NCBI GenBank assembly: GCA_037043455.1
Contig: JAWPHD010010266.1
Coordinates: 16,001 to 80,000, forward strand
DNA: 64,000 nucleotides
DNA from: Cyrtodaria siliqua
Taxonomy: Eukaryota; Mollusca; Bivalvia; Adapedonta; Hiatellidae
Direction of reading: 5' to 3'
In this document: in pieces, positions 11,432 to 23,222 of the stretch
Layout of the letters: the number at the start of each line of letters is the position of its first letter
Numbering within the stretch: position 1 is the stretch's first letter
Translations under genes and position numbers: made by a program
The notes under the pieces: generated by a model
Databases searched by the model: none
What the model was told of the DNA's origin: nothing
What the model saw: the letters and a program-made list of their open reading frames with translations, nothing else

Positions 11432-12737
11432 TATATAAAACAATATGTGGACACATGATCAGTCAAGATTACTATGTTATAATAGTGCATACAATATTGT
11501 GTCACGTGATGATTCATATGCTATAATAGTGTATACAATAGTTGGTCTCGTGATGATTACTATGCTATAATAGTGTATACAATATTATGTCACGTGATGT
11601 TTATATGTACAATATTTGGACACGTGATGATTACTATGCTATAATAATGTATACAATATTTAGTCACGTGATGATTACTATGCTATAATAGTATATACAA
11701 TATTTGGTTTCGTGATGATTGCTATGCTATAGTAATGTATACAATATTATGTCACGTGATGTTTATATGTACAATATTTGTTTTCGTGATGATTACTATG
11801 CTATAATAGTGTATACAATATTTGGTCACGTAATGATTTATATACTATAATAGTGTATACAATATTTGGTGACGTGATGACTACTATGCTATAATAGTGT
11901 ATACACAATTATGTCACGTGATGTTTATATTTACAATATTTGGTCACGTGATGATTTATATGCTATACTAGTGTATACAATATTTGGACATGTGATGACT
12001 ACTGTGCTATAATAGTGTATACAATATTTGGACACGTGATGATTACTATGCTATAATAGTGTAAACAACATTTGGTCACGTGATGATTACTATGCTATAA
12101 TAGTGTATACAATATTTGGTCAGGTGATGATTACTATGCTATAATAGTGTATACAATATTTGGACACGTGATGATTACTTTGCTATAATAATGTATACAA
12201 TATTTGGACACGTGATGATTACTTTGCTATAATAGTGTATACAATATTTGGACACGTGATGATTACTTTGCTATAATAATGTATACAATATTTGGACACG
12301 TGATGATTACTGTGCTATAATAGTGTATACAATATTTGGTCACATGATGATTACTGTGCTATAATAGTGTATACAATATTTGGACACGCGATGATTACTA
12401 TGCTATAATAGTGTATACAATATTTGGACACGTGATGATTACTGTGCTATAATAGTGTATACAATATTTGGTCACATGATGATTACTGTGCTATAATAGT
12501 GTATACAATATTTGGACACGCGATGATTACTATGCTATAATAGTGTATACAATATTTGGACACGTGATGATTACTTTGCTATAATAGTGTATACAATATT
12601 TGGACACGTGATGATTACTTTGCTATAATAGTGTATACAATATTTGGTTTCGTGATGATTACTTTGCTATAATAGTGTATACAATATTTGGTTTCGTGAT
12701 GATTACTATGCTATAATAGTGTATACAATATTTGGTC
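11432..12737 (+). repeat. 44-bp minisatellite, ~29 units
   Basis: The unit runs GTATACAATATTTGGTCACG then TGATGATTACTATGCTATAA then TAGT. Several units are shortened, for example near 11590-11620 and 11755-11785 with GTCACGTGATGTTTATATG. Most units carry CACGTG, and variants GGACACG, GGTTTCG and GGTCACA alternate. The core is shared with the 80-bp array that follows. Confidence 0.93.
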
Positions 12738-13310
12738 ATATTTGAATACTAGACTACAGTTTATATCCCCTTTTCTCGTCAATAAGTGAATGTTAATAAA
12801 CAGCGTTGATTTATTGCCTAAACACCTTTGTCACAATTTGGAGAAAAACTACAACAGGAATTCTGTTACAATCACACAAAATATACAGACACAATTCCAA
12901 TTTTAGCGATGTCTTAAAAAAGATTATCTACAAATCGGCTAGAAGCTTTCTCATGATTCATGAAAGGTATTTAGGTAGAGGTCAGAGGCAACCAAATGAC
13001 CTCATTTGCAAGATATCTGCAATGTTGTTCAGTAATAACATTCCTTATTAATCTTTATCTGCCTTTCATTAAGGGATTTCAAACTTGTTTGATATTTTTT
13101 TATGATCTGACAAGCATAACACACACATACTTAAAACAACATTTTGATAAAACTGAATAAAAATTGTAAGATCTAAAAAACAAAAACAACATCTACCATT
13201 TGTTTTAGCAATACCGTAATTGTAGGATCAAAAAAAGAATCATACAAACCTACCATTTGTTTTAGCAATACATTCTCTGCCAGAAAAAAGCAGTTTGACT
13301 TGATACACAT
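12738..13310. other. Intergenic between the 44-bp and 80-bp arrays
   Basis: No gene is recognised. An 81-codon frame at 12806-13051 resembles no family. CTACCATTTGTTTTAGCAAT occurs twice, near 13192 and 13252, marking a local ~60-bp duplication. Confidence 0.45.
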
Positions 13311-13647
13311 ATACCTGATTCATGAGCATTCGCGGATGGAAGAGAAAGAGGGATACACTGTATGAACACGTAACTATTGCTATCCTATAATAATGTATAC
13401 ATGATTCATTCACGGATGGATGAGAAAGAGGGATACACTGTATGAACACGTGATGATTGCTATCCTATAATAATGTATACATGACTCATTCACGGATGGA
13501 TGAGAAAGAGGGATACACAGTATGAACACGTGATGATTGTTATCCTATAATAATGTATACATGATTCATTCACGGATGGATGAGAAAGAGGGATACCCTG
13601 TATGAACACGTGATGATTGCTGTCCTATAATAATGTATACATGATTC
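13311..13647 (+). repeat. 80-bp minisatellite, block 1
   Basis: About four units. The unit is CACGTGATGATTGCTATCCT, ATAATAATGTATACATGATT, CATTCACGGATGGATGAGAA, AGAGGGATACACTGTATGAA. The first 40 bases correspond to the 44-bp unit upstream and the second 40 are new. The array is split by insertions into three blocks. Confidence 0.9.
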
Positions 13648-14208
13648 TAACACGACCTCCGCAGTCTTTCATATACACAAAGAAGAGAGACAGCTGTATG
13701 TTATTCTACGATAAAATACAGCTGTTCCATTAATTCCCCGCGTATATTTCATCCGTTGGAAGCGCCACGTTACATGACGTCACTTGGTAAATATACGTCA
13801 CGAAGACAAATTCCACAGTAATTTTAATGAAATGTTAATAACAACAAACTTGCCATGCTCCCAAACCGTGCACACCCCCGATATAAACCCATCATATGCA
13901 TCAGTACATATAACATTAATAAGCATCTTGAACAAGGTGAGAACGTTTGACGTCATACAGCGCAAGCTATATGACGTAAGCAATGACTTAATTGTTTGTC
14001 ACGTGACTACTAGTGTATTGCAACGCAGAACTTTGCATACTGGGGCGCCCAATGGAACAGCCTGTAAACATAGCAGCCTGATTACCTTGACCTCCGAGAT
14101 AATATATAGTGCCCCAACAATAGGGTAAACAATGGGGTTATTGTTGTTAGAATCGAAATAATAAATACGTACCTGTATTTTATCGGTGACACATTTATTA
14201 TTTCTTAA
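13648..14208. mobile_element. 561-bp insertion in the 80-bp array, CRE-rich
   Basis: Array sequence stops after ATGATTC and resumes at TTCATTCACGG, so the insertion is flanked by a 3-base TTC repeat. No terminal inverted repeats are seen. It contains perfect CRE octamers TGACGTCA at 13775-13782 and 13948-13955, half-type TACGTCA at 13794-13800 and TGACGTAA at 13972-13979, and a CACGTGA near 13999. Overlapping 114- and 61-codon frames show no family resemblance. Class is uncertain: it could be a transposed promoter-like fragment or an unclassified element. Confidence 0.6.
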
Positions 14209-14482
14209 TTCATTCACGGATGGGTGAGAAAGAGGGATACACTGTATGAACACGTGATGATTGCTTTCCTATAATAATGTATACATGATTCATTCACGGA
14301 TGGATGAGAAAGAGGGATACACTGTATGAACACGTGATGATAGCTGTCCTATAATAATGTATACATGATTCATTCACGGATGGATGAGAAAGAGGGATAC
14401 ACTGTATGAGCACGTGATGATTGCTATCCTATAATAATGTATACATGATACATTCACGGATGGATGAGAAAGAGGGATACAC
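14209..14482 (+). repeat. 80-bp minisatellite, block 2
   Basis: About 3.4 units of the same 80-bp unit. It ends at GGATACAC (14475-14482), the left copy of the target duplication of the foldback element. Confidence 0.9.
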
Positions 14483-15481
14483 CACAGATACCGGTTTAAA
14501 AAAAAAAAAGTCTTATATTCTATTACATACTGAAGGTCAGCATTGAGCAAATCCTAAAATATAGGCATGATCTCAAAACAACAGCTGCAGTGTTAGTTTT
14601 TGAAGTCCCACAGAGCTGGCATATGCTGCAATCAACTCCGGAATAAATTATCTTTCCAATAACATACACTTTTATATGTCCACACCGCATAAGAAAAGCT
14701 CTGGTGCTCGAATAACACAGAAAACGTACCTATTTTTAAAAATCGACTCTAAGCCCGTCCGTATTATTCGACTATACAGACCCCCGTAGACCGCCGTTTA
14801 GCCTTTGTAGAAGCTCCCGCGGACATAACAACTCATCGACACTATTCCTTACGCACAATATGTCTTTAACCGTGCAATAAATAATATCAAAATACCTTTC
14901 CGACGATCACAAGTACACGTTTATAACGTTTTTAAAAATCTCAGTATCCCACGACGCCATTGGCATTGGGGATGCCGGAAGTTGACAGTAAACCATGACG
15001 TCATTACATTTTCAAATCGCTCCCACTTCATTGGTTCAATATTTAAACCAAATTTATTTAATCCAATGGGATAATTTAACAAGTATTTCTGCGGCTTTGC
15101 TATCAACTTCCGGCATTCTCAATTCAAATGGCGTCGTGGGATACTGAGATTTTTGAAAACGTTGTAAACGTGTACTTGTGATCGTCGGAAAGGTACTTGG
15201 ACATTATTTATTGCACGGATAAAGACATTTTGTACGTTTTCTGTGTTTTTCGAGCACCAGAGCTTTTCTTATGCGGTGTGGACATATGAAAGTGTATGCT
15301 ATTGGAAAGATAATTTATTCCGGAGTTGATTGCAGCATATGCCAGCTCTGTGGGACTTCAAAGACTAACACTGCAGCTGTTGTTTGGAGATCATGCCTAT
15401 ATTTTAGGATTTGCTCAATGCTGACCTTCAGTATGTAATAGAATATAAGACTCTTTTTTTTTTTTTAAACCGGTATCTGTG
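14483..15481. mobile_element. Foldback (long-TIR) transposon, 999 bp, with 8-bp target duplication
   Basis: Outer ends are CACAGATACCGGTTTAAA and its complement ending GGTATCTGTG. The outer left arm (14483-14735) pairs with 15240-15481 and the inner left arm (about 14862-14985) pairs with 15105-15238, at roughly 90% identity by eye. About 130 bases at 14736-14861 exist only in the left arm. The flanks carry the 8-mer GGATACAC on both sides (14475-14482 and 15482-15489), and the interrupted unit reads normally if the element is removed. No transposase is present. An 8-bp duplication fits hAT-like elements (9 bp is possible if the extra G is counted, as in Mutator-like). Assignment is open. The central ~120 bases form the loop. 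Confidence 0.88.
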
Positions 15482-16014
15482 GGATACACTGTATGAACAC
15501 GTGATGATTGCTATCCTATAATAATGTATACATGATTCATTCACGGATGGATGGGAAAGAGGGCTACACTGTATGAACACGTGATGATTGCTATCCTATA
15601 ATAATGTATACATGATTTATTCACGGACCGATGAGAAAGAGGGATACACTGTATGAACACGTGATGATTGCTATCCTATAATAATGTATACATGATTCAT
15701 TCACGGATGGATGAGAAAGAGGGATACACTGTATGAACACGTGATGATTGCTGTCCTATAATAATGTATACATGATTCATTCACGGATGGATGAGAAAGA
15801 GGGATACACTGTATGAACACGTGATGATTGCTGTCCTATAATAATGTATACATGATTCATTCACGGATGGATGAGAAAGAGGGATACACTGTATGAACAC
15901 GTGATGATTGCTATCCTATAATAATGTATACATGATTCATTGACGGATGGATGAGAAAGAGGGATACTGTATGAACACGTGATGATTGCTGTCCTATAAT
16001 AATGTATACATGAG
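15482..16014 (+). repeat. 80-bp minisatellite, block 3
   Basis: Resumes in phase after the foldback element and runs for about 6.6 units, ending near GTATACATGAG at 16014. One unit near 15967 lacks three bases (GGATACTGTATG). Confidence 0.9.
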
Positions 16015-16118
16015 TCTCTTCCGTATTATTTTTGTATGGTTTTGTGTTTTATATAATCTTTGTTTTAAATCTGTGTTCTTTTTAATGTTGAATCAAGTAC
16101 ATATGTATATTTTTACAA

Positions 16119-17775
16119 ATCATACACCACACATGTGCACGCTTCATATGTGTCACACATATTGATGCAGTTCGTGATCCGCGCATATGCACGCTACATG
16201 TGTGCCACTCACGTTGATGTAATTCAAGTACCACACATATATACGCTACATATGTGCCACACAGATTGATGCAAGTCCCGTACCAATCATATACACGCTA
16301 CGTATGTGCCACTAATATTGATGCAGTTCGTGTAACCACAAAATATATAGTGCCACACATATTGATGCAATTCACGTAATAAACATATAGACGCTACATA
16401 TGTGTCGCTCATAGTGATGCCATTCTAGTACCCCGCATATTGACGCTACATATGTACCACACATATTGATGTAATCCATGTACCACGCATATGGACGCTA
16501 AAATGGATGCAGTTCAGCATATCGACGCTAGAAATGTTGATGCACATATTGATGCAATTCCCGTATATTGACGCTACATATGTATCATACACATTTGATG
16601 CAATTTATATACCAGGCAAAGATACCGTCCATCTGTGTCGCACATATTGATGCAGTTGAGCACCATTTATATCGACGCTATAAATGTGCAACACATATTG
16701 ATGCAATTCCCGTACCGAGCATATTGACACTACATATTAGCACACTCATTGACGCAATGCATATAACACGCATATATACCGTACATCTGTGCCGCACCTA
16801 TATATGTATATGTATATATAAACGCTGCATATGTTCCTCACGTATTGATGCATCTACCGAACCACACATACATACACTACATATTTGCCATGCATATTGA
16901 TGCAAATCACGTACACGCATACATATGTACATATGTGAAATACATACTGATGCAGTTCCCGTAGCACACGTTTATACCCTACATATGTGTCACATATATT
17001 GATGCAATTTACGTACTCCACATATGGACGCTATATATATGCCACTCATATTGATGATGTTCATGTAACACACATATATACCCTACATATGTGTCACATA
17101 TATTGATGCAATTCACGTACTAAACATATAGACGCTACATATATGTTACAAATATTGATGCAATTCACGTACCATGCATATATACGCTACATATGTGTCA
17201 TACATATTGATGGAATACAGGAATCAAACGCTAAAGACGCTACATTTGTGCCACTCATATTGATGTAATTCACGTACCATGCATATATACGCTACATATG
17301 TGTCATACATATTGATGGAATACAGGAATCAAACGCTAAAGACGCTACATTTGTGCCACTCATATTGATACAATTCACGTACCATGCATATTGACGCTAC
17401 ATATGTTCCACGCATATTGTTACAATTCACGCATCCCACATATGTATGCAATTCACGTACCTCACATATAGCCATTACAATTGTGTCACACTTATAGACC
17501 ACACATACTGATGTAAATCAAGCACTCCGCATGTTGACGCAATTATATGACCACTCATATCGACGCTACCTGTGTACCACCTATATTGATGCAATTCACG
17601 TATCACACATATAAATACTACATATGCACCAAACATATTGATGTAAGTCACGTATCACACATACAGACGCTACATATGTTCCTCACATAATGATGCAATT
17701 CATGTATCACATATATAAATTTGACATATGTACCAAACATATTGATGCAAGTCACGTGTTAAACATATAATAAAC
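16119..17775 (+). repeat. Degenerate ~52-bp minisatellite, block 1
   Basis: The unit is approximately CGCTACATATGTGCCACACA, TATTGATGCAATTCACGTAC, CACACATATATA. Units are strongly diverged (length 40-60), unlike the homogeneous arrays nearby, so this is an old array. An exact ~104-bp duplication sits near 17170-17370 (GGAATACAGGAATCAAACGC appears twice). Open frames across it are by-products. Confidence 0.88.
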
Positions 17776-18466
17776 CAAATTGCTAAGTATTAACCTAAGA
17801 ATATGTCAATAATATTCTCATTGTTTTGTATATTTTTGGCTTGATTAGAGATACGGTTAAACTGCAAAATAACGAGTGTAAATCGTCTGCTCTGATTGCA
17901 TGAACATATTTTAAAACTTTTAAGTTAATGTGTTTTCTTAGAAATAAGTTATAACACTTATACAACTGGGTATATAGGATTTTATTAAGTACTTTAAATT
18001 AGTGAAGCTTTCGATATTCCTAATTCTAAAATATGCCAGTTAAAATTATTTTGACATCATGTTTTACTACAAATGCGTTTGCAAAATAAATTTTCGAAAT
18101 ATTTAATGTTTACTTGAATTTCAAACAATATTCAATGTAAAGGGAGGTAATTTAAGATTATCCGTATTTCACGTTTTTATAGACGAAAAATCTGCGATAA
18201 ATGGGTCGAATGTTTATGTTTATTTCTATTATTTTATACCAGTTTTAAGAATTTTATATCTTTAAGCGATCTTTGACTCATGTTATGTGTTTTATCAGTA
18301 CATTTCATGTTTTCATATAAAGGGAGGGTAACTCTCAAAAGATATTACAATTTAAACAAAAATAAATGTTTTACAAACTATGGGTCAAAGCAAAATATCT
18401 ATTCTAAAATATATTTAAAATAAGAAAATTAGTTAAGATACAAAAGTTGATACTTAGCAATTATGT
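17776..18466. mobile_element. Insertion in the 52-bp array with subterminal inverted repeats and a shared module
   Basis: Array sequence breaks at about 17775 and resumes near 18467. Near the ends are AATTGCTAAGTATTAAC (17780) and GTTGATACTTAGCAATT (18447), an inverted pair. The array flanks share ATATA, a possible target duplication. Its minus strand from about 17920 to 17795 contains the module that also flanks the 57-bp array at 48665-48812, including ACCGTATCTC, AATC and GAGAATATTATTGACATA. AAAGGGAGG motifs occur near 18139 and 18325. No coding region is seen. Confidence 0.65.
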
Positions 18467-18735
18467 TCAGTGTATATACGCTACATATGTACTACACATA
18501 TTGATGCAATTCGCGTATCAGACATATATACGCTACATTTGTGCTACACATGTTGATGCAATTCCCGCATCACACATATATGTGCCACGTGTGTCACGCA
18601 TATTGATGCAATTCCAGTATCGCACATATAGGTGCTACATATATATCACACAAATAGAAACAACATATGTGTCACACATAGTGATGCAATTCACGTATCA
18701 CACATATGGACGCTACATAAGTGCTATAACTCATG
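18467..18735 (+). repeat. Degenerate ~52-bp minisatellite, block 2
   Basis: About five further units of the 16119-17775 family, continuing after the insertion (CGCTACATATGTACTACACA and similar). Confidence 0.85.
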
Positions 18736-19126
18736 GATGTTGCATATATACAACAAAATGCTTGCATACGTACTATATATTCCGTTCTATGTGATACGTG
18801 AATTTATGCTAACTACATGTGAACAATATGAAATATCCGTAAACATTGAATATGTTAACACATGCATATATAATACGCTTATGTAAATAAAGACGTGTAT
18901 TTTTCTTGAGTTTCATTTCTGTATTCTTGTTGTGCGCCTATTCGATGCACCTTCCAGTAACCTAGGTTATGTAAAGCTGGGGGGGATATATACATTGTAG
19001 AATCTAGGAAGATGTCTGTAAGATTTCTGGCCAAGAATTGGCTCCACTACCATAATAAATGATGCGAATATTAGATGCAGCTTCTGGAAACATCAGGTGT
19101 GCAAGGCAGCCGAAATAAATCTTAAG
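18736..19126. other. Intergenic, no gene recognised
   Basis: Unique AT-rich sequence with no protein-like frame and no repeat that I can see. Confidence 0.45.
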
Positions 19127-19985
19127 AGACGACACTCCGTAGTACACGACGTCGTTATGTACATACGAGGCGCCCCCACCCCGTGGTACACGACGTCTTA
19201 TTTACTTAAGAGACGACCGTCGTTAACAAGGTTTTGATATACATAATAGACGCCCTTCCGTGGTACATGAAGTCATGATGTACATAAGAGACACCAGTCG
19301 TAGTACACGATGCCATGATGTAAATAAGAGACGCCCCTCCGCAGTTCACGACGCCATGGTGTACATAAGTGACGCCCTCCGTGGTACACGAGGCAACGAT
19401 GTACAAAATAGGTACCCTTCCGTGATACACAACGTCATTGTGGTACACAACGTCATGATGTATATTAAAGACGCTATTTCGTGGTACATGAAGCCATGCT
19501 GAACATAATAGACGCCACTCAAATGTATACGACGTCGTTTTGTACATAAGAATCGCCCCTCAGTGATACAAGACGTCGTTATGTGCTTAAGAGACGCCCC
19601 TCAAAGGTACATGAGGCCATGATGTACATAGGAAACACCTCTCCGTGGTACTATGTATTTTTAAGAGACGTCTCTCAAAGGTACGAGACGCCATGATGTA
19701 CATAAGACACGCTACTCCGTGGTACACGACGTCGTTATGTACTTAAGGGACGCCCTTCAAAGGTACACTACGCCGTTATGTACATAATAGACGTCCCTCA
19801 GAGGTACACGACGTCGTTATGTACTTAAGGGACGCCCCTCAACGGTACACTACGCCGTTATGTACATAAGAGACGCCCCTCAGAGGTACACGACGCCGTT
19901 ATGTACATAAGAGACGCCCCTCACACGCCGTTATGTACATAAGAGAAGCCCCTCCGTGGTAAGCATCGCCATATTGTACATAACC
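19127..19985 (+). repeat. Degenerate ~41-bp minisatellite, ~21 units
   Basis: The unit is approximately GTACACGACGTCGTTATGTA, CATAAGAGACGCCCCTCAGA, G. Units are diverged in the left part and more uniform from about 19680. Both ACGACGTCG and ACGCCGTTATG variants occur. The 113-codon minus frame at 19206-19547 is a by-product of the repeat. Confidence 0.85.
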
Positions 19986-20187
19986 TTCTATTAATTATAA
20001 GGGCAGCCTTAATACAATATTGACCGGTGTTCTACGTCCGTCTTTATTATTACGTCTTCGAGACTCGGATCTTGTGATTTTAGTACCTGAGAAACCGACT
20101 TACACGCAACATTAACAAAGAAGTTAGTGTCCTGTTAAAAGCAATGCCACCATCATCTGGGGAATGACGCAGTTGAGATGTGCTATA

Positions 20188-22668
20188 CTAATCCACATAT
20201 GAGTATGGTTCAACTCGGAGTAGGTGAGCTGTACTAAGTAAAGAATATATAAGTATGGTTCAACTCCGCGTAAGTGAGCTGTACTAACCAATATATAAGT
20301 ATGATTCAATTCGGCGAAAGTGAGCTGTACTGACAAACATATAAGAATGGTTCAACTCGGCGTAAGTGAGCTGTACTAACAAATATATAAGTATGGTTCA
20401 ACTCGGCGTAAGTGAGATGTACAAACAAATATATAAGTATGGTTCAACTCGGCGTAAGTGAGCTGTACTAACAAATATATAAGTATGGTTCAACTCGGCG
20501 TAAGTGAGATGTACTAACACATATATAAGTATGGTTCAACTCGGCGTACGTGAGCTGTACTAACAAATATATAAGTATGGTTCAACTCGGCGTAAGTGAG
20601 ATGTACTAACAAATATATAAGTATGGTTCAACTCGGCGTACGTGAGCTGTACTAACAAATATATAAGTATGGTTCAACTCGGCGTAAGTGAGATGTACTA
20701 ACAAATATATAAGTATGGTTCAACTCGGCGTAAGTGAGATGTACTAACAAATATATAAGTATGGTTCAACTCGGCGTACGTGAGCTGTACTAACAAATAT
20801 ATAAGTATGGTTCAACTCGGCGTAAGTGAGATGTACTGGCCAATATATAAGTATGGTTCAACTCGGCGTAAGTGCGATGTACTGAACAATATATAAGTAT
20901 AGTTCAACGCGGCGTAAGTGAGCTGTACTGGCCAATGTATAAATATGGTTCAACTCGGCATAAGTGAGCTGCACTGACAAATATATAAGTATGGTTCAAC
21001 TCGACGTAGGTGAGCAGTATAAAAGCAACCAATATATAAGTATGGTTCAACTCCGCGTAAGTGAGCTGTACTAACCAATACATAAGTATGGTCCAACTCG
21101 GCGCAAGTGAGTTATACTAACCAATATATAAATATGGTTCAACTCTGCGTTAGTTAGATGTGCTAACCAATATATAAGTATGGTTCAATTCGGCTTACGA
21201 CGTCAGCTGTACTAACCAATATATAAGTATGGTTCATCTCATCGTAAGTGAGCTGTCAATATAAAAGTGTGGTTCAACTCTACTTACGACGTGAGCTGTA
21301 CAAACCAATTTATAAGTATGGTTCAACTCGGCGTGAGTTGTACTAACCAATATATAAGTATGGTTCAACTCGGCGTAAGTGAGATGTACTAACACATATA
21401 TAAGTATGGTTCAACTCGGCGTACGTGAGCTGTACTAACAAATATATAAGTATGGTTCAACTCGGCGTAAGTGAGATGTACTAACAAATATATAAGTATG
21501 GTTCAATTCGGCGTACGTGAGATGTACTAACAAATATATAAGTATGGTTCAACTCGGCGTAAGTGAGATGTACTAACAAATATATAAGTATGGTTCAACT
21601 CGGCGTACGTGAGCTGTACTAACAAATATATAAGTATGGTTCAACTCGGTGTAAGTGAGATGTACTGGCCAATATATAAGTATGGTTCAACTCGGCTTTA
21701 GTGAGACGTACTGAAGAATATATAAGTATAGTTCAACGCGGCGTAAGTGAGCTGTACTGGCCAATGTATAAATATGTTTCAACTCGGCATAAGTGAGCTG
21801 CACTGACAAATATATAAGTATGGTTCAACTCGACGTAGGTGAGCAGTATAAAAGCAACCAATATATAAGCATGGTTCAACTCCGCGTAAGTGAGCTGTAC
21901 TAACCAATATATAAGTATGGTTCAATTCGGCGAAAGTGAGCTGTACTAACAAATATATAAGTATGGTTCAACTCGGCATAAGTGAGCTGCACTGACAAAT
22001 ATATAAGTATGGTTCAACTCGGCGTAAGTGAGCAGTATAAAAGCAACCAATATATAAGTATGGTTCAATTCACTGTAAGTGAGCTGTACTAACCAATATA
22101 TAAGTATGGTTCAACTCCGCGTAAGTGAGCTGTACTAACCAATATATAAGTATGGTTCAACTCGGCGCAAGTGAGTTATACTAACCAATATATAAATATG
22201 GTTCAACTCTGCGTTAGTTAGATGTGCTAATCTATATATAAGTATGGTTCAATTCGGCTTACGACGTCAGCTGTACTAACCAATATATAAGTATGGTTCA
22301 TTTCATCTTAAGTGAGCTGTCAATATAAAAGTGTGGTTCAACTCTACTTACGACGTGAGCTGTACAAACCAATTTATAAGTATGGTTCAACTCGGCGTGA
22401 GTTGTACTAACCAATATATAAGTATGGTTCAACTCGGCGTAAGTGAGCTGTACTAACAAATGTATAAATTTGGTTTAACGCTGCGTGAGTGAGTTGTACT
22501 AACCAATATATAAGTCAAGTCTGGTTCAACTCGGCGTTCGTGGGCTGTACTAAGCAGTATATAAGTCTGGTTCAACTCGGCGTTCGTGGGCTGTACTAAG
22601 CAGTATATAAGTATGGTTCAACTCGGCGTTCGTGGGCTGTACTAAGCAGTATATACATTAATAATATA
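20188..22668 (+). repeat. 46-bp minisatellite with higher-order structure, ~54 units
   Basis: The unit is AACTCGGCGTAAGTGAGCTG, TACTAACAAATATATAAGTA, TGGTTC. Alternating GAGCTG/GAGATG and GTAAG/GTACG variants occur. Irregular blocks recur in order: the block with ACTGGCC, TTCAACGCGGCG and AAAAGCAACC occurs at about 20837-21030 and 21665-21860. The block with CTTACGACGTCAGC and TCAATATAAAAGTGTGG occurs at about 21195-21360 and 22261-22420. So long segments were duplicated as a whole. Confidence 0.93.
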
Positions 22669-22699
22669 AGTAAACCCAGAGCAGCTAAGTTCCTGATAA

Positions 22700-23222
22700 A
22701 CACAATAACTTACTGTTGACACCTTCGCTTACAGACCTAAACACAATAACTTACTGTTGACACCTTCGCTTACAGACCTAAACACAATAACTTACTGTTG
22801 ACACCTTCGCTTACAGACCTAAACACAATAACTTACTGTTGACACCTTCGCTTACAGACCTGAACACAATAACTTACTGTTGACACCTTCGCTTACAGAC
22901 CTAAACATAATAACTTACTGTTGACACCTTCGCTTACAGACCTAAACACAATAACTTACTGTTGACACCTTCGCTTACAGACCTAAACACAATAACTTAC
23001 TGTTGACACCTTCGCTTACAGACCTGAACACAATAACTTACTGTTGACACCTTCGCTTACAGACCTAAACACAATAACTTACTGTTGACACCTTCGCTTA
23101 CAGACCTAAACACAATAACTTACTGTTGACACCTTCGCTTACAGACCTGAACACAATAACTTACTGTTGACACCTTCGCTTACAGACCTAAACACAACAA
23201 CTTACTGTTGACACCTTTGTTT
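22700..23222 (+). repeat. Homogeneous 41-bp minisatellite, ~12.7 units
   Basis: The unit is ACACAATAACTTACTGTTGA, CACCTTCGCTTACAGACCTA, A. Units are nearly identical. The only regular variant is ACCTGAAC, at about 22859, 23024 and 23147. High identity suggests recent expansion. Confidence 0.95.
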
